Shown here one piece after another: positions 9,045-17,507 of a stretch of 64,000 bases of DNA (within the stretch, counting starts at the first letter, position 1; every line of letters begins with the position of its first letter). The translations under genes were made by a program, and so were the position numbers. The notes under the pieces were generated by a model. That model did not search any database, was not told where the DNA came from, and worked only from the letters and a program-made list of their open reading frames with translations. This DNA comes from Hyphomicrobiales bacterium (GTDB lineage Bacteria; Pseudomonadota; Alphaproteobacteria; Rhizobiales; Aestuariivirgaceae), in the NCBI GenBank assembly GCA_016710435.1, contig JADJVV010000001.1:310001-374000 (forward strand), written 5' to 3'.

Positions 9045-9118
9045 TGGGGGATCGTCTAACGGTAGGACCGCGGACTCTGACTCCGCTAGTCTAGGTTCGA
9101 ATCCTAGTCCCCCAGCCA
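9045..9118 (+). tRNA. tRNA-Gln (anticodon CTG)
   Basis: A full cloverleaf can be folded. The acceptor TGGGGGA pairs with TCCCCCA. The D-stem is GTCT/GGAC and the anticodon stem is GCGGA/TCCGC with loop CTCTGAC, giving anticodon CTG for CAG codons. The T-stem CTAGG/CCTAG encloses TTCGAAT. The CCA end is encoded (9116-9118). It lies between the HerA-like gene and a 1.3-kb stretch of orphan and decayed genes. No repeat of its 3' end that would mark an integrated element was found in the window. Confidence 0.96.
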
Positions 9119-9304
9119 ATTTTGCAAGCTTTTCTAGCGATGCGTGATTTCGCGTTTTCCCCGTGCCACCCTAGTGAGACCCACATGGGCGGACATGAAG
9201 TTGCCGGCGGTTGGTCGCAGCGCTGGAGGGCCGGAAGTTGGTCGGCATCGGTACCGGCTGAACCGCAATAGAACCTTAACTACGGACTGCCAGAATTGCG
9301 GGGT

Positions 9305-10024
9305 ATGCTGGTTGCCAATCCCTATGCCCAAGTCATTTGGATAATTCCGCTCGCCCTCGTGCTTGGCGTATTCCTGCGCTTCCCCAAGTACAACGTCGGC
9401 AGGCGTCCTGGCCTCATCGCGCAATGGTCGGCGATGAGTGGTCGTCAGCGTATTGCCACCATCGCAATCCTCGTCGCTTTCGCAGTTGCCATCGTGGTTG
9501 CTCGCAATGTCACCAGAGGCGGACGCGAAGCCATTCTTCGCCAGCAATTCCACATCCCCGATCGCTTGCCCCTCGACCACTTCGACTCCCCAACAAAGAT
9601 GCGCATCAATCCACGCATCGCAGGCATCGTGCGCTTCAACGATTCCGACTACGAGGCATACGCGTCCAGCTTGGGAAATGCGGCGCTCTGGTCACCGGTA
9701 CCCTTCATCTACGGAGGGCGCGGAGACATCACTCCCTCCGCTCGCGGCACCGGGTTTATGTGGTACCCACTCCCCTATCCGGGCTGGGCAGGCGAAGTCA
9801 CCATGAGCTGGGGCTCAAATGGGATGGGCGAGGCCCAGTACGTGAAAAATGGTCACTACTTCTGCACCGCTATCGTGGCAGACGCCGTTCCTTTGGGAAA
9901 TACGCCACTGCGCACCACTGCAAAGGCCTGCCGCAACGTCGCACGCAACGACAAGAACATCGTGGCGACGATGGTCGGCGTGCTTGACCACGATACCAAG
10001 TCGCTCCACGCGACGATCTACTAG
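9305..10024 (+). CDS. Membrane protein of unknown function
   Basis: A 239-residue protein I do not recognise. Two hydrophobic segments lie near the N-terminus (about residues 8-25 and 50-66), separated by a basic loop. A roughly 170-residue soluble part follows, probably outside the cytoplasm, with motifs such as FIYGGRGDITPSA, YPLPYPGWAGEVTMSWGS and HYFCTAIVAD. A TTG start three codons upstream is possible, and neither start has a strong ribosome site. It lies alone downstream of tRNA-Gln in DNA that looks less GC-rich than its neighbours, so it may have been acquired. No function should be assigned. Confidence 0.6.
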   Translation: MLVANPYAQVIWIIPLALVLGVFLRFPKYNVGRRPGLIAQWSAMSGRQRIATIAILVAFAVAIVVARNVTRGGREAILRQQFHIPDRLPLDHFDSPTKMRINPRIAGIVRFNDSDYEAYASSLGNAALWSPVPFIYGGRGDITPSARGTGFMWYPLPYPGWAGEVTMSWGSNGMGEAQYVKNGHYFCTAIVADAVPLGNTPLRTTAKACRNVARNDKNIVATMVGVLDHDTKSLHATIY

Positions 10025-10029
10025 TTGAG

Positions 10030-10180
10030 CTTCAACACCGTTGCGCAATCCCTCATGGGTTTCCATGCGTGCGTCAGTGAAACCAAAGCGGTGGCTGATG
10101 GAGCTTTCCATGGTGTAGCCATCGCGTAAGAATTGCGCCTCCTATTGGCAGTTCGACATCACGCGCATTTCGGCTGGAGA
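10030..10180 (-). pseudogene. Decayed C-terminal remnant of a zinc-type alcohol dehydrogenase
   Basis: On the minus strand the frame reads EMRVMSNCQ, then a stop codon (10144-10142), then EAQFLRDGYTMESSISHRFG and FTDAR. This aligns with the last 45 residues of the intact neighbour, which has REGYALENTISHRFGIADAH at the same place. The DNA match is best at 10083-10130 against 10474-10525. The protein differs enough to be an older paralogue rather than a fresh duplication. The following 229 bases (10181-10409) hold only short broken frames on both strands, and I can assign nothing firm to them. Confidence 0.65.
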
Positions 10181-10409
10181 CGCAGGGCAGAAAGATCGAC
10201 AAGCGTCCAAGACCCTCGCCGCAACTTTTACCGGTGCAGTCGAATGCTTGCCGTGGAGACTTTCCTGCCGATGTTTTCGAACGCGCCATTCTCCAATGCC
10301 GAGAGTTCGCCAAGGCGAAAAACCACGGTGTCGATTTCGATCCACTTCTGCACCCACGATTTGGTGCAGGTCCAATTTCTTCAGATTTGGAACTGGGCCT
10401 GGAGCCGCA

Positions 10410-11426
10410 TCAGCCCCTCACAACCACCTTGGATGCCTTGAGATCGTGCAACAGGGCAAACCCTTGGTGTGCATCAGCGATGCCAAAGCGGTGGCTGATG
10501 GTGTTTTCAAGGGCGTAGCCCTCGCGTGCGAGGATGGCCATGGCGCGCGCGAGGCCTTCGGGAGTCGCGGAATAGCTTGTGACGAGGCTCACCTCGCGGC
10601 GATAGAGTTGCCACAGGTCCACCGGCGGCATCATTCCGGGCTTCACGCCAAAGGGCACGATCACGCCACCGTCGCGCACGCTCTCCAGCGCCAGGGCAAT
10701 GGTCGCCGCGTTGGTGGCGGTGAGGATCACCACGTCTGCGCCACGCCCACCACTCACAGACCGGGTAGATGCCGCCACATCGTCTCGGCCCACCAGCAGG
10801 CCCTGCGATGCACCCCACGCCGCCGCCGCATCGAGACGTTCGGCGCGCGTATCGGCGGCCAGCACGGTGGCGCTGCGGTCGCGGAGCAGCGGCAGGAACA
10901 ACAGCCCGATGGCACCAACGCCAACGATCAGCACCGTATCGCCTTCGCGCACCAGCACACGGTCGAGCGCGCGCAGGCAGCAGGCCAGCGGCTCCATGAA
11001 CACGGCGCGTTCTTCCGGCATGGAAGCAGGCACGGGAACAACCGTGTGCGGCACCAGATCCGCTGGAACGCGGACCAACTCGGCAAAACCGCCGGGCGCC
11101 ACGTTGCTGCGCTTGAACTGCGGGTCCTGCGTGGGACTGCCACGGCGGGCGAAGTGCGAACCATAATCCGGCGCGTGATGCGCCACAGCCACGCGCTCAC
11201 CCAGCTTGAAACGTGAAACACCCTCGCCCAGTGCCGCGACCGTGCCCACGATCTCATGTCCCAGCTGCACCGGCTTGGGCGTGTCGGTATCATAAACCTT
11301 CATCAGGTCGGTGCCGCAGATCCCGCAGAGCGTCATGCGGACGAGAATGTCACCAGGGCCAGCCTTGGGTTCGGGAACGTCGATCACATCAACGGAATCG
11401 GTGCGCGTGCAGGTGAGAAGTTTCAT
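10410..11426 (-). CDS. Zinc-type alcohol/polyol dehydrogenase (MDR family) lacking the structural-zinc cysteines
   Basis: A 338-residue medium-chain dehydrogenase/reductase. The GroES-like half has the catalytic zinc motifs CGICGTDL (residues 34-41) and GHEIVG (about 59). The Rossmann half has VLIVGVGAIGLLFLPLL for NAD(P). The lobe that normally holds four structural cysteines reads HHAPDYGSHFARRGSPTQ and has no cysteine at those places. The start at 11426 is supported by a GAGGAG ribosome site six bases upstream. The family includes sorbitol, threonine and other polyol dehydrogenases. The substrate is not predictable, and no sugar transporter or regulator is adjacent. Confidence 0.85.
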   Translation of the reverse strand: MKLLTCTRTDSVDVIDVPEPKAGPGDILVRMTLCGICGTDLMKVYDTDTPKPVQLGHEIVGTVAALGEGVSRFKLGERVAVAHHAPDYGSHFARRGSPTQDPQFKRSNVAPGGFAELVRVPADLVPHTVVPVPASMPEERAVFMEPLACCLRALDRVLVREGDTVLIVGVGAIGLLFLPLLRDRSATVLAADTRAERLDAAAAWGASQGLLVGRDDVAASTRSVSGGRGADVVILTATNAATIALALESVRDGGVIVPFGVKPGMMPPVDLWQLYRREVSLVTSYSATPEGLARAMAILAREGYALENTISHRFGIADAHQGFALLHDLKASKVVVRG

Positions 11427-11442
11427 GTCTCTCCTCACCATG

Positions 11443-11473
11443 AAAAAACGGCCCGCGCAACGTGCACGGGCCG
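11443..11473 (-). terminator. Rho-independent terminator after hupE
   Basis: A seven-base stem, CGGCCCG with CGGGCCG (11449-11455 and 11467-11473), is followed on the minus strand by six T residues. It separates hupE from the dehydrogenase gene downstream. Confidence 0.85.
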
Positions 11474-11501
11474 CCTGAAAGGGATGCGGGAAAGGAAAGG
11501 C

Positions 11502-12083
11502 TCAGAGCCATCCCGCCAGAAGGCCGAGGCCCGCCGCAGCCATGGCAGCACCGCCAGCCCGCGCCACGCGGGAGTCGATGAGGCGGGCAAGACCGAGGCC
11601 GGAAGCAACACCGGCGGCATGAAGCGCGGCCGTGGCCGCAAGGAAGCCCAGCGCGTAGCTGGCGCCAGAGGCATCCACCGGCATTTCAGCGCCATGGGCA
11701 TGGCCGTGGAAGATCGCGAAGAGGGCGGCCAGTGCCATCGCAACTGCGACAGGCGCCTTCCAGCGCATCGCCACCGCAGCACCGAGCACGACGACCGAGA
11801 GGCCGATACCCGCTTCAACAAACGGAACAGCAATATCAGCCACGCCAAGAGCGCCACCCACCAGCATGAAGCTGAGGAAGCTCGCCGGCACGAGCCACAG
11901 CGCCCGGCCGCCGATCACCGCCGCAAACAGGCCAACGGCCACCATCGCCAGCACATGATCGAGACCGCCAACGGGATGCATGAAGCCGTGCACGAAGCCG
12001 GCTGCATGGCCGGCGCCGGGATGCGCGAAGGCGCTGCCGCTCATCGCTGCGAGGATCAGTGTGGTGGGAAGAATGCGCTTCAT
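11502..12083 (-). CDS. HupE/UreJ-family metal (nickel) permease
   Basis: A 193-residue membrane protein with a signal-like N-terminus ending in SAFA. It then has the family signature HPGAGHAAGFVHGFMHPVGG followed by LDHVLAM, and about six hydrophobic helices. A further His-rich motif FHGHAHGAE lies near residue 126. HupE/UreJ proteins import nickel (sometimes cobalt) for hydrogenase or urease. Neither enzyme is encoded in this window, so the metal and purpose here are inferred only from the family. The gene stands between two genes of unrelated function and ends at its own terminator. Confidence 0.88.
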   Translation of the reverse strand: MKRILPTTLILAAMSGSAFAHPGAGHAAGFVHGFMHPVGGLDHVLAMVAVGLFAAVIGGRALWLVPASFLSFMLVGGALGVADIAVPFVEAGIGLSVVVLGAAVAMRWKAPVAVAMALAALFAIFHGHAHGAEMPVDASGASYALGFLAATAALHAAGVASGLGLARLIDSRVARAGGAAMAAAGLGLLAGWL

Positions 12084-12219
12084 GATGGGGCCGCTCCTTT
12101 GCTCTGGCTGGGCGCGGAATCCTGGTCCGTCCGCCCGTGTGAGCTTGCCGTCTTAGCAGCCGGAACGCCCCTGTCCAGCGCGCAAAAACGCCGCGCGGCG
12201 CAGCAAAAACGAAGCCCCG

Positions 12220-13626
12220 TCAATATCCCTGTGGCCGTGCCTTGTGGAAGTCCGTGGCCTGTTCGAAGGCTTCCGAGATGCGCAGCACCGTCTTGTCGTC
12301 GAACATGCGCCCGATCACATGCAGGCCCGCAGGAAGGCCGGCCGCCGTGAATCCGCAAGGCACACTCGCCGCCGGCTGTTGCGTCAAGTTGAAGGGATAG
12401 GTGAAAGGCGTCCAGTTCACCCACTTGCCCTTTGCATCTGGGTCCGCGGGCTGCAACAGGCCGGCACCAAAGGCCGGGATGGGCAGCGTCGGCGTGAGCA
12501 GCGCATCATACCTGTCCATGAACAGCCGCATGTGCGTGCCCAGCAGGCCGCGCGCCCGGTTGGCATCGAACAGGTCCTGCACGGTGATCGAGGCCGCCTG
12601 CTCCACCACGTCGGCCAGTGCCGGATCAAGCAGCGCCTTCTTTTCGGGCGGCAGGGCACCGAGGATGCTGCGCGCTCCCGAGAACCAGATCACCCGGAAA
12701 CAGTCCGCCGGATCGGAAAATCCGGGATCGACTTCCTTGATCTCGGCCCCGAGATCCGCGAGCACATCCACGGCCCGCTTCACCAGTGCCGCAATATCGG
12801 GATTCACATCAACATAGCCGAGGCGCGGGCTGTAGGCGATGCGCAGGCCCTTCACGCCCTTGTCCAATCCCTTGGTGTAGTCGGCTCCGTCATAGGCGCA
12901 GGAGAACCAGTCGCGGCTGTCAGGCCGCGTGATCGTGTTCATCATCAGGGCAGAGTCCTTCACGCGCCGCGACATGGGCCCGACATGGGCAACGGTGCCG
13001 AAGGGCGAGAGCGGCCAGGCGGGCACGCGGCCAAAGGAGGGTTTGTGGCCGAAGGTGCCGGTAAAGCCCGCCGGGATCCGGATGGAGCCTCCGCCATCGG
13101 TGCCAAGTGCGAGCGGCGCATACCCCGCGGCCAGTCCCGCCGCCGAACCGCCAGACGAACCGCCAGGCGTAAGGTCAGTGTTCCACGGATTGCGCGTGAT
13201 GCCGGTGAGCGGCCCGTCCGTCACGCCCTTCCAGCCGAATTCCGGCGTGGTGGTCATGCCGATGAAAACCGCACCCGCTTCCCGCAGACGGGCAACGGAT
13301 GGGGCATCATCTTCCCACGGCTGGTCGCGCGGCACGGTCTTTGAACCGCGCAGCGTGGGCCAGCCCTTCACCAGCAGCAAGTCCTTCACCAGCACGGGCA
13401 CACCATCGAGTGGCGACAGAGGCTCTCCCTTCTTCCAGCGCTTGTGGGAGGCGTTGGCCATGGCCAGCGTCATCGTCTCGTCGATCAACGACATGGCATT
13501 GAGCCGCGGTTCCTGCGCCCGCACCTGCGCCAGGCAGGCGCGCGCCACATCAACAGGCGAAAAGTCCTGCTTCCCGTATCCCTTGCCAAGTTTGCTGGCC
13601 GACAGCCAGTTGAGGTCCTTCGCCAT
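12220..13626 (-). CDS. Amidase-signature family hydrolase
   Basis: A 468-residue amidase. The Ser-cisSer-Lys triad is visible: Lys in GVPVLVKDLLL, and the two serines in the glycine-rich TPGGSSGGSAAGLAAG signature. The oxyanion motif GTDGGGSIRIPA follows. The C-terminal segment LTQQPAASVPCGFTAAGLP is typical of the family. Members hydrolyse aryl or aliphatic amides, carbamates or 6-aminohexanoate dimers; the specificity cannot be read. The start at 13626 is favoured by an AGGAG site nine bases upstream, although the frame is open to 13677. There are no GatB or GatC neighbours, so it is not the tRNA amidotransferase subunit. Confidence 0.9.
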   Translation of the reverse strand: MAKDLNWLSASKLGKGYGKQDFSPVDVARACLAQVRAQEPRLNAMSLIDETMTLAMANASHKRWKKGEPLSPLDGVPVLVKDLLLVKGWPTLRGSKTVPRDQPWEDDAPSVARLREAGAVFIGMTTTPEFGWKGVTDGPLTGITRNPWNTDLTPGGSSGGSAAGLAAGYAPLALGTDGGGSIRIPAGFTGTFGHKPSFGRVPAWPLSPFGTVAHVGPMSRRVKDSALMMNTITRPDSRDWFSCAYDGADYTKGLDKGVKGLRIAYSPRLGYVDVNPDIAALVKRAVDVLADLGAEIKEVDPGFSDPADCFRVIWFSGARSILGALPPEKKALLDPALADVVEQAASITVQDLFDANRARGLLGTHMRLFMDRYDALLTPTLPIPAFGAGLLQPADPDAKGKWVNWTPFTYPFNLTQQPAASVPCGFTAAGLPAGLHVIGRMFDDKTVLRISEAFEQATDFHKARPQGY

Positions 13627-13709
13627 GAAACATACTCCTGAAGCACCGAGAACAGCACCGTTTCCTGTCACAATCACGGCCTTTTTCCCGCTTTCCGGGT
13701 GCTGGGGGA

Positions 13710-13746
13710 TGAACGCCGGATGAACGCGCCATTCAGCGCCGGTTCC
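13710..13746 (+). promoter_or_regulatory. Triple 11-bp direct-repeat box, copy 1
   Basis: Three successive 11-mers, TGAACGCCGGA, TGAACGCGCCA and TTCAGCGCCGG, are followed by TTCC. The same layout recurs at 17192 and, on the other strand, at 29327. An 11-bp period is typical of OmpR/PhoB-family response-regulator sites. A CATAAG -10-like element about 10 bases downstream of TTCC would place the last repeat at the -35 position. The small peptide gene starts 63 bases after the box. Confidence 0.6.
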
Positions 13747-13809
13747 GCACGGGAACCATAAGACCTGTTTCCAAGTTTAGTGCTTATCCAACCGGGAAGG
13801 AGGTTCAAT

Positions 13810-13998
13810 ATGATCAGATACATGCTTTTCGTGATGGCCGTCGCCGGTTCAGCTGCCACGGCAATCGCTGCCATCTCGCCGCGAGTTGCAATCTCAAATC
13901 CCCACAACATCACGGTTGTGGCGAAGAATCAGGCTTTCCCGCAGATCGGCCCGCTCGTGTTTGAAGAATGCGCGGTCGAAGATTGTTCGGAGGAATAA
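13810..13998 (+). CDS. Small exported peptide, paralogue 1 (conserved Cys pair)
   Basis: A 62-codon gene with a strong AAGGAGG ribosome site. The product has a signal peptide (MIRYMLFVMAVAGSAATAIA) and a mature part of about 40 residues. That part contains NITVVAKNQAFP and ends EECAVEDCSEE. The product at 17276 is the same length and about 60 percent identical, including VAKNQAFP-like and EECAVEDCS motifs with two cysteines five residues apart. It is preceded by a triple-repeat box and followed by a structured RNA and a terminator. I recognise no family. A regulatory or stress-response periplasmic peptide is a guess. Confidence 0.75.
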   Translation: MIRYMLFVMAVAGSAATAIAAISPRVAISNPHNITVVAKNQAFPQIGPLVFEECAVEDCSEE

Positions 13999-14040
13999 CC
14001 CGTTTACGCCGGTTTCCCAGTAACGGGAGCCGGCAGCCAT

Positions 14041-14202
14041 GAACCGGGGTCGGCCCTGATGGCCTGAAATCACCCGCCCCCTCGCCAGGCCGCAAGGCTG
14101 ACCCCGGTTCACCCTTTTCTCCCGCCGGCCCCCGATCCCCTGCAAACAGATCCGAACCCCGGCCCCCAAACCCTGAACCCCTCCGGTTCAGGGTTTTTTG
14201 TT
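14041..14202 (+). ncRNA. Putative structured 3' RNA element, copy 1
   Basis: A 15-bp stem (14041-14055 with 14096-14110, one G-U) encloses an inner hairpin GGCCTG/CAGGCC. That hairpin's loop contains CCCGCCCCCTCGC. The tail includes CCTTTTCTCCC and CCCCGATCCCCTGCAAAC, both identical in the copy at 17.5 kb, and ends at a terminator. The conserved noncoding sequence and conserved fold suggest a functional 3'UTR or processed sRNA with exposed C/U-rich segments. No ORF of this region is conserved between the copies. Confidence 0.5.
14169..14202 (+). terminator. Rho-independent terminator, peptide module 1
   Basis: A perfect 11-bp stem, AACCCTGAACC with GGTTCAGGGTT (14169-14179 and 14185-14195), is followed by TTTTG and further T residues. 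Confidence 0.9.
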
Positions 14203-14353
14203 TCGACAAAGGGCAAGGAGGAGAATTTGCGTCAACCCGTGACGCTTACGCTAACACAACCTTAAGGCTGCAATCGCGTGAGCATTCTCCACTGAATTGC
14301 CGTTAACCTTTGACGCCCTATCACGGTTACCGGACAATCTGGGAGTTCCTCAC

Positions 14354-14758
14354 ATGAAGAAAACGATGCTTGCGCTCTTGCCCGCGGCAGCACTCGCCCT
14401 CGCCTGGCCGCCGCCCGCCATGGCTGGGACTTTGCAGGATGGCGACCTGCTCGCCCTGCAAGTCACCCTGCAATCCTATATCGACGCGTCACTGGTGAAT
14501 GGTGCGCTTTTGTCGGTCGATGCCGAGAGCGGCAAGACGGTTCAATATTTCCCGACGAAGGCCCACCCCAAGGTGATGGCGCTGGGGAACGACTATGTGA
14601 TGTGCGCTGAAGTCGTCGATGGCGAAGGCAAGGCCAGCATGGCGGACTTCTACATCACCCGGAACGGCGGCACCTTCGTGGTGTTCCAGTCTGTCGTGGG
14701 CCACGACCCGTTGCTCGAAAAGCTGATGGCAGACAACCGCGTATCCATGGCGAACTGA
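14354..14758 (+). CDS. Secreted protein of unknown function upstream of GGDEF-EAL gene
   Basis: A 134-residue protein with a signal peptide (MKKTMLALLPAAALALAWPP, cleavage near AMAG). The mature domain of about 110 residues contains YVMCAEVVDGEGKASMADFY and VFQSVVGHDPLLEKL. I do not recognise the family. A GGGAG ribosome site supports the ATG at 14354; an upstream in-frame start at 14297 would hide the signal peptide. The GGDEF-EAL gene begins 30 bases downstream on the same strand. The two may form an operon in which this protein senses or modulates the periplasmic part of the cyclase, which is inference only. Confidence 0.72.
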   Translation: MKKTMLALLPAAALALAWPPPAMAGTLQDGDLLALQVTLQSYIDASLVNGALLSVDAESGKTVQYFPTKAHPKVMALGNDYVMCAEVVDGEGKASMADFYITRNGGTFVVFQSVVGHDPLLEKLMADNRVSMAN

Positions 14759-14788
14759 CGAGCCGAGGAAGCATCTGCAGAGACCATC

Positions 14789-17205
14789 GTGACCCACGTC
14801 AACCAGGCACCAGCCGGAACAACGCGACTGCTCAGGCGCTTCCTCAGCCTGTTGCTGCCGGTGTTCCTGCTTGCGTCCTCGCTTGGCCTCTACCTGCTGG
14901 GCGTGGTGACGTTCGGAGATGAACGCAGTTCCGTGGTTGCGCGCGTCGGCAATATCGCCTCGCGCGCAGCAGCGGCGCTCAACAAATTGCCCCCGGGCGA
15001 CGCCAAGGTTCAGCAGGACGCGGTCCTCAGCCTGTTGCTGGCGGACAATGCCGTCTCCTGCGCACAGGTCTATGATGCAAACAATGTGATCCTCGCGGCC
15101 GCGCCGGTGCGCGTGGGATGCCGTGGCATCCGCGCCGATGCCATGGCGAACATTCCGCTGCAGGTGCCGCGCGGCGCATCGCTCCGCGTCCGCTACACAC
15201 TCACGGAGCTGGAAGAGCGCAGCCAGCATTTTCAGATTTTCACCTTCCTTGCCCTCTTCGGCAGCCTCGGCGTGGCGGCAGCGGCAAGCTGGTTCTCCTT
15301 CCGCGTCACGGTGGGCCGCCCGGTGAATGCGTTGCTGGACGCCATCCGCACCACGCATCTGCTCGGCAAGCCCTCACGCATCAGCGAAGCGCCCGATGAC
15401 GAAATGGGCAGCGTCATTCTCGCCTTCAACGAAATGCAGTCAAAGATCGAGGATGAAGCGCAACGCAATGCCGAAGCGCTCCGCCGCCTCGACTACATCT
15501 ACAATGAAACGCCGGCCCTCATGTTTTCGATTGACGCCGACGGCACCATCATCACCGCCAGCGGACATTGGCTTGATGAAACAGGCTATCGCCGTGAAGA
15601 CATCATTGGCGCGCCTCTCGCCGATTTTCTCAGCGTGCCCGCAGATGGTGATTTCGAGGCGGTGCAGAAGACCGTCGTCAGTGCCGACAGGCGCTCCGCG
15701 ACATTCCTTTCTCGCTCAAGTGCCGCAACGGTGCGCGCCGCGACGTGTTGCTGGCTGTCGTTCCCGACATTGAATCACACCATGTTTCGAAGCTCTGCGT
15801 TCTGAGCGACATCAGCGGGCTGAAGGAAGCGCAGGTGGAACTCCGCCGCCAGGCCGTGACCGACCATCTGACCGGACTCGCCAACCGCAATGGCCTCTTC
15901 GAACATCTGCTCCAGATGAAATCCATCTCGGAAGCGGAACGCGCAGGCTCCGCCCTGCTCTTCATCGATCTCGACAACTTCAAGTCCGTGAACGACACGC
16001 TCGGCCATGAAGCCGGCGACCAGCTGTTGCGCGCCGCCACGGGGCGTCTGCGCAGCAGCATCTCGCGCAAGGATTTCCTCGCGCGCCTCGGCGGCGACGA
16101 GTTTGCCATCGTCCTCCACGGCATGCGCCAGGCCAGCGACGCCAATCTTGTGGCCCGCCGCATCATCGATGCCTTTGCCAATCCCTTCCGCCTTGGCGAG
16201 GCCAGCGCCGTAGTCGGCGCATCGATCGGCATCGCCAACGTCAGCGACAGCCTGGACGGTGATGACGTGCTGCGCCTTGCTGACCTCGCCATGTACCAGT
16301 CGAAACAGGCCGGCAAGAATTGCATCACCCGCTATTCCAACGATCTCACCGCCAAGGTGGTGAACCGTGACCGCATCGTCCGCCGCATCCGCGAGGCCCT
16401 GCAGCGCAACCAGTTTGCCTTCCACTTCCAGCCCATCATGAACCTGGAGACGCTGAAGCCCATCGGCGTGGAGGCGCTGCTGCGTCTCGAAAGCACCGAT
16501 GATGGAGTCTTGTCGCCCACCGATATCATCCGCTGCGCCGAAGAGACCGGACTGATCGGCGGCATCTCCAACTGGACCACTGCGGAAGGCCTTGCCGTCG
16601 CCGAAGCCGAACAGGCCCACCTCGCCGGCCGTGGCCGCTACCTCGCCATCAACCTGTCGCCCAAGCAGATGACAGGTGCCTTCGTGGCGGACCTGGTGCT
16701 GAAGCTGCGCGCCAACCCGGCCATTGCCCGCGCACTCGTCTTCGAAATCACCGAAACCGCGCTCTTCCGCCAGGATGAGGATGTGGGCGGGATGATCACC
16801 AGCCTGCGCGCCACCGGCGCCCGCATCGCGCTGGATGATTTCGGCACGGGATTCTCGTCCCTCGGCCATATCCACCGTTTTCCCGTGGACCAGCTCAAGC
16901 TCGACCGCACATTCGTGAAGGGCTTGGCCGATGACAATTGCGACGCCCAACGCCGCCGCGCCGTCATCAAGGCGACCGCCAGCCTGGCCCAGGAACTGGG
17001 CATGGAAATCGTCGCCGAAGGCATCGAGGATCACGAATCCCTCATGCTTCTCAAGAGCTTCGGCATTTCCGTTGGGCAAGGCTATCTGTTTGCGCCAGCC
17101 CTGCCGCAGGCCTCCGCCATGGATTGGCTGGACGCCTTCGACCGGCCCGTCCAGACCGGCGGAAAGATCATTCCCCTCCCCCGTGCCAATCTAAACGCCA
17201 GATGA
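14789..17205 (+). pseudogene. PAS-GGDEF-EAL c-di-GMP protein, frameshifted near 15690
   Basis: Two frames together encode about 805 residues. The first has a TM helix (about 18-41), a periplasmic stretch, a second TM helix (about 151-173), a HAMP-like segment and a PAS domain. The second, picking up near 15691 at DIPFSLKCRNG, has a GGDEF domain with intact LGGDEF and an EAL domain. The EAL domain keeps VEALLRLES, NLSPKQM, FEITETA, ALDDFGTGFSSL and VAEGIE. Both catalytic sites look competent, with no RxxD I-site in register. One base is missing at about 15690-15700, so either the gene is broken or the assembly has an indel. The stop codon lies inside the next regulatory box. Confidence 0.85.
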
Positions 17206-17228
17206 ACGCGGCATTCAGCGTGGGTTCC
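17192..17228 (+). promoter_or_regulatory. Triple 11-bp direct-repeat box, copy 2
   Basis: The repeats are TAAACGCCAGA, TGAACGCGGCA and TTCAGCGTGGG, then TTCC. It overlaps the end and stop codon (17203-17205) of the GGDEF-EAL gene. A CTATGG -10-like sequence lies about 11 bases downstream, and the peptide ATG is 48 bases from the box. Confidence 0.6.
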
Positions 17229-17275
17229 TGAAGCCCCCGCTATGGTCCTCCCATACTCGAACCAGGGAGGTTCAC

Positions 17276-17464
17276 ATGATCCGCTACACACTCTTCGTTC
17301 TCGCCGTTATCGGTTCCGCCGCCACCGCCGTCGCCTCAATCGCCCCGGCTGAGCGCACTGGCAACCCGGCCAATGTCACCATCATCGCGAAGAACCAGGC
17401 TTTCCCGGTCTATGGCGCGCTCGAAATCGAGGAATGCGCCGTTGAGGATTGTTCCGACGAATAA
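17276..17464 (+). CDS. Small exported peptide, paralogue 2 (conserved Cys pair)
   Basis: A 62-codon gene with a GGGAGG ribosome site. The signal peptide is MIRYTLFVLAVIGSAATAVA, and the mature part holds NVTIIAKNQAFPVYG and EECAVEDCSDE. It is the sister of the gene at 13810, with the same length and Cys-x5-Cys pair. The upstream box, downstream structured RNA and terminator are arranged in the same way, so the whole unit was duplicated. The family is unknown to me. The conserved mature sequence argues that the peptide itself is under selection, not only the RNA. Confidence 0.75.
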   Translation: MIRYTLFVLAVIGSAATAVASIAPAERTGNPANVTIIAKNQAFPVYGALEIEECAVEDCSDE

Positions 17465-17507
17465 CCCATTCAAACGCATCCGGGCGCTGGACGGCAGCGC
17501 GGATGTT

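Noticed and set aside
9045..9118. tRNA-Gln as an attachment site of a present mobile element
   Set aside because: No integrase, phage gene or repeat of the tRNA 3' end occurs downstream.
14041..14202. Whether the conserved segment after peptide 1 is itself coding
   Set aside because: No frame is conserved between the copies at 14.0 and 17.5 kb, while the base pairing is.
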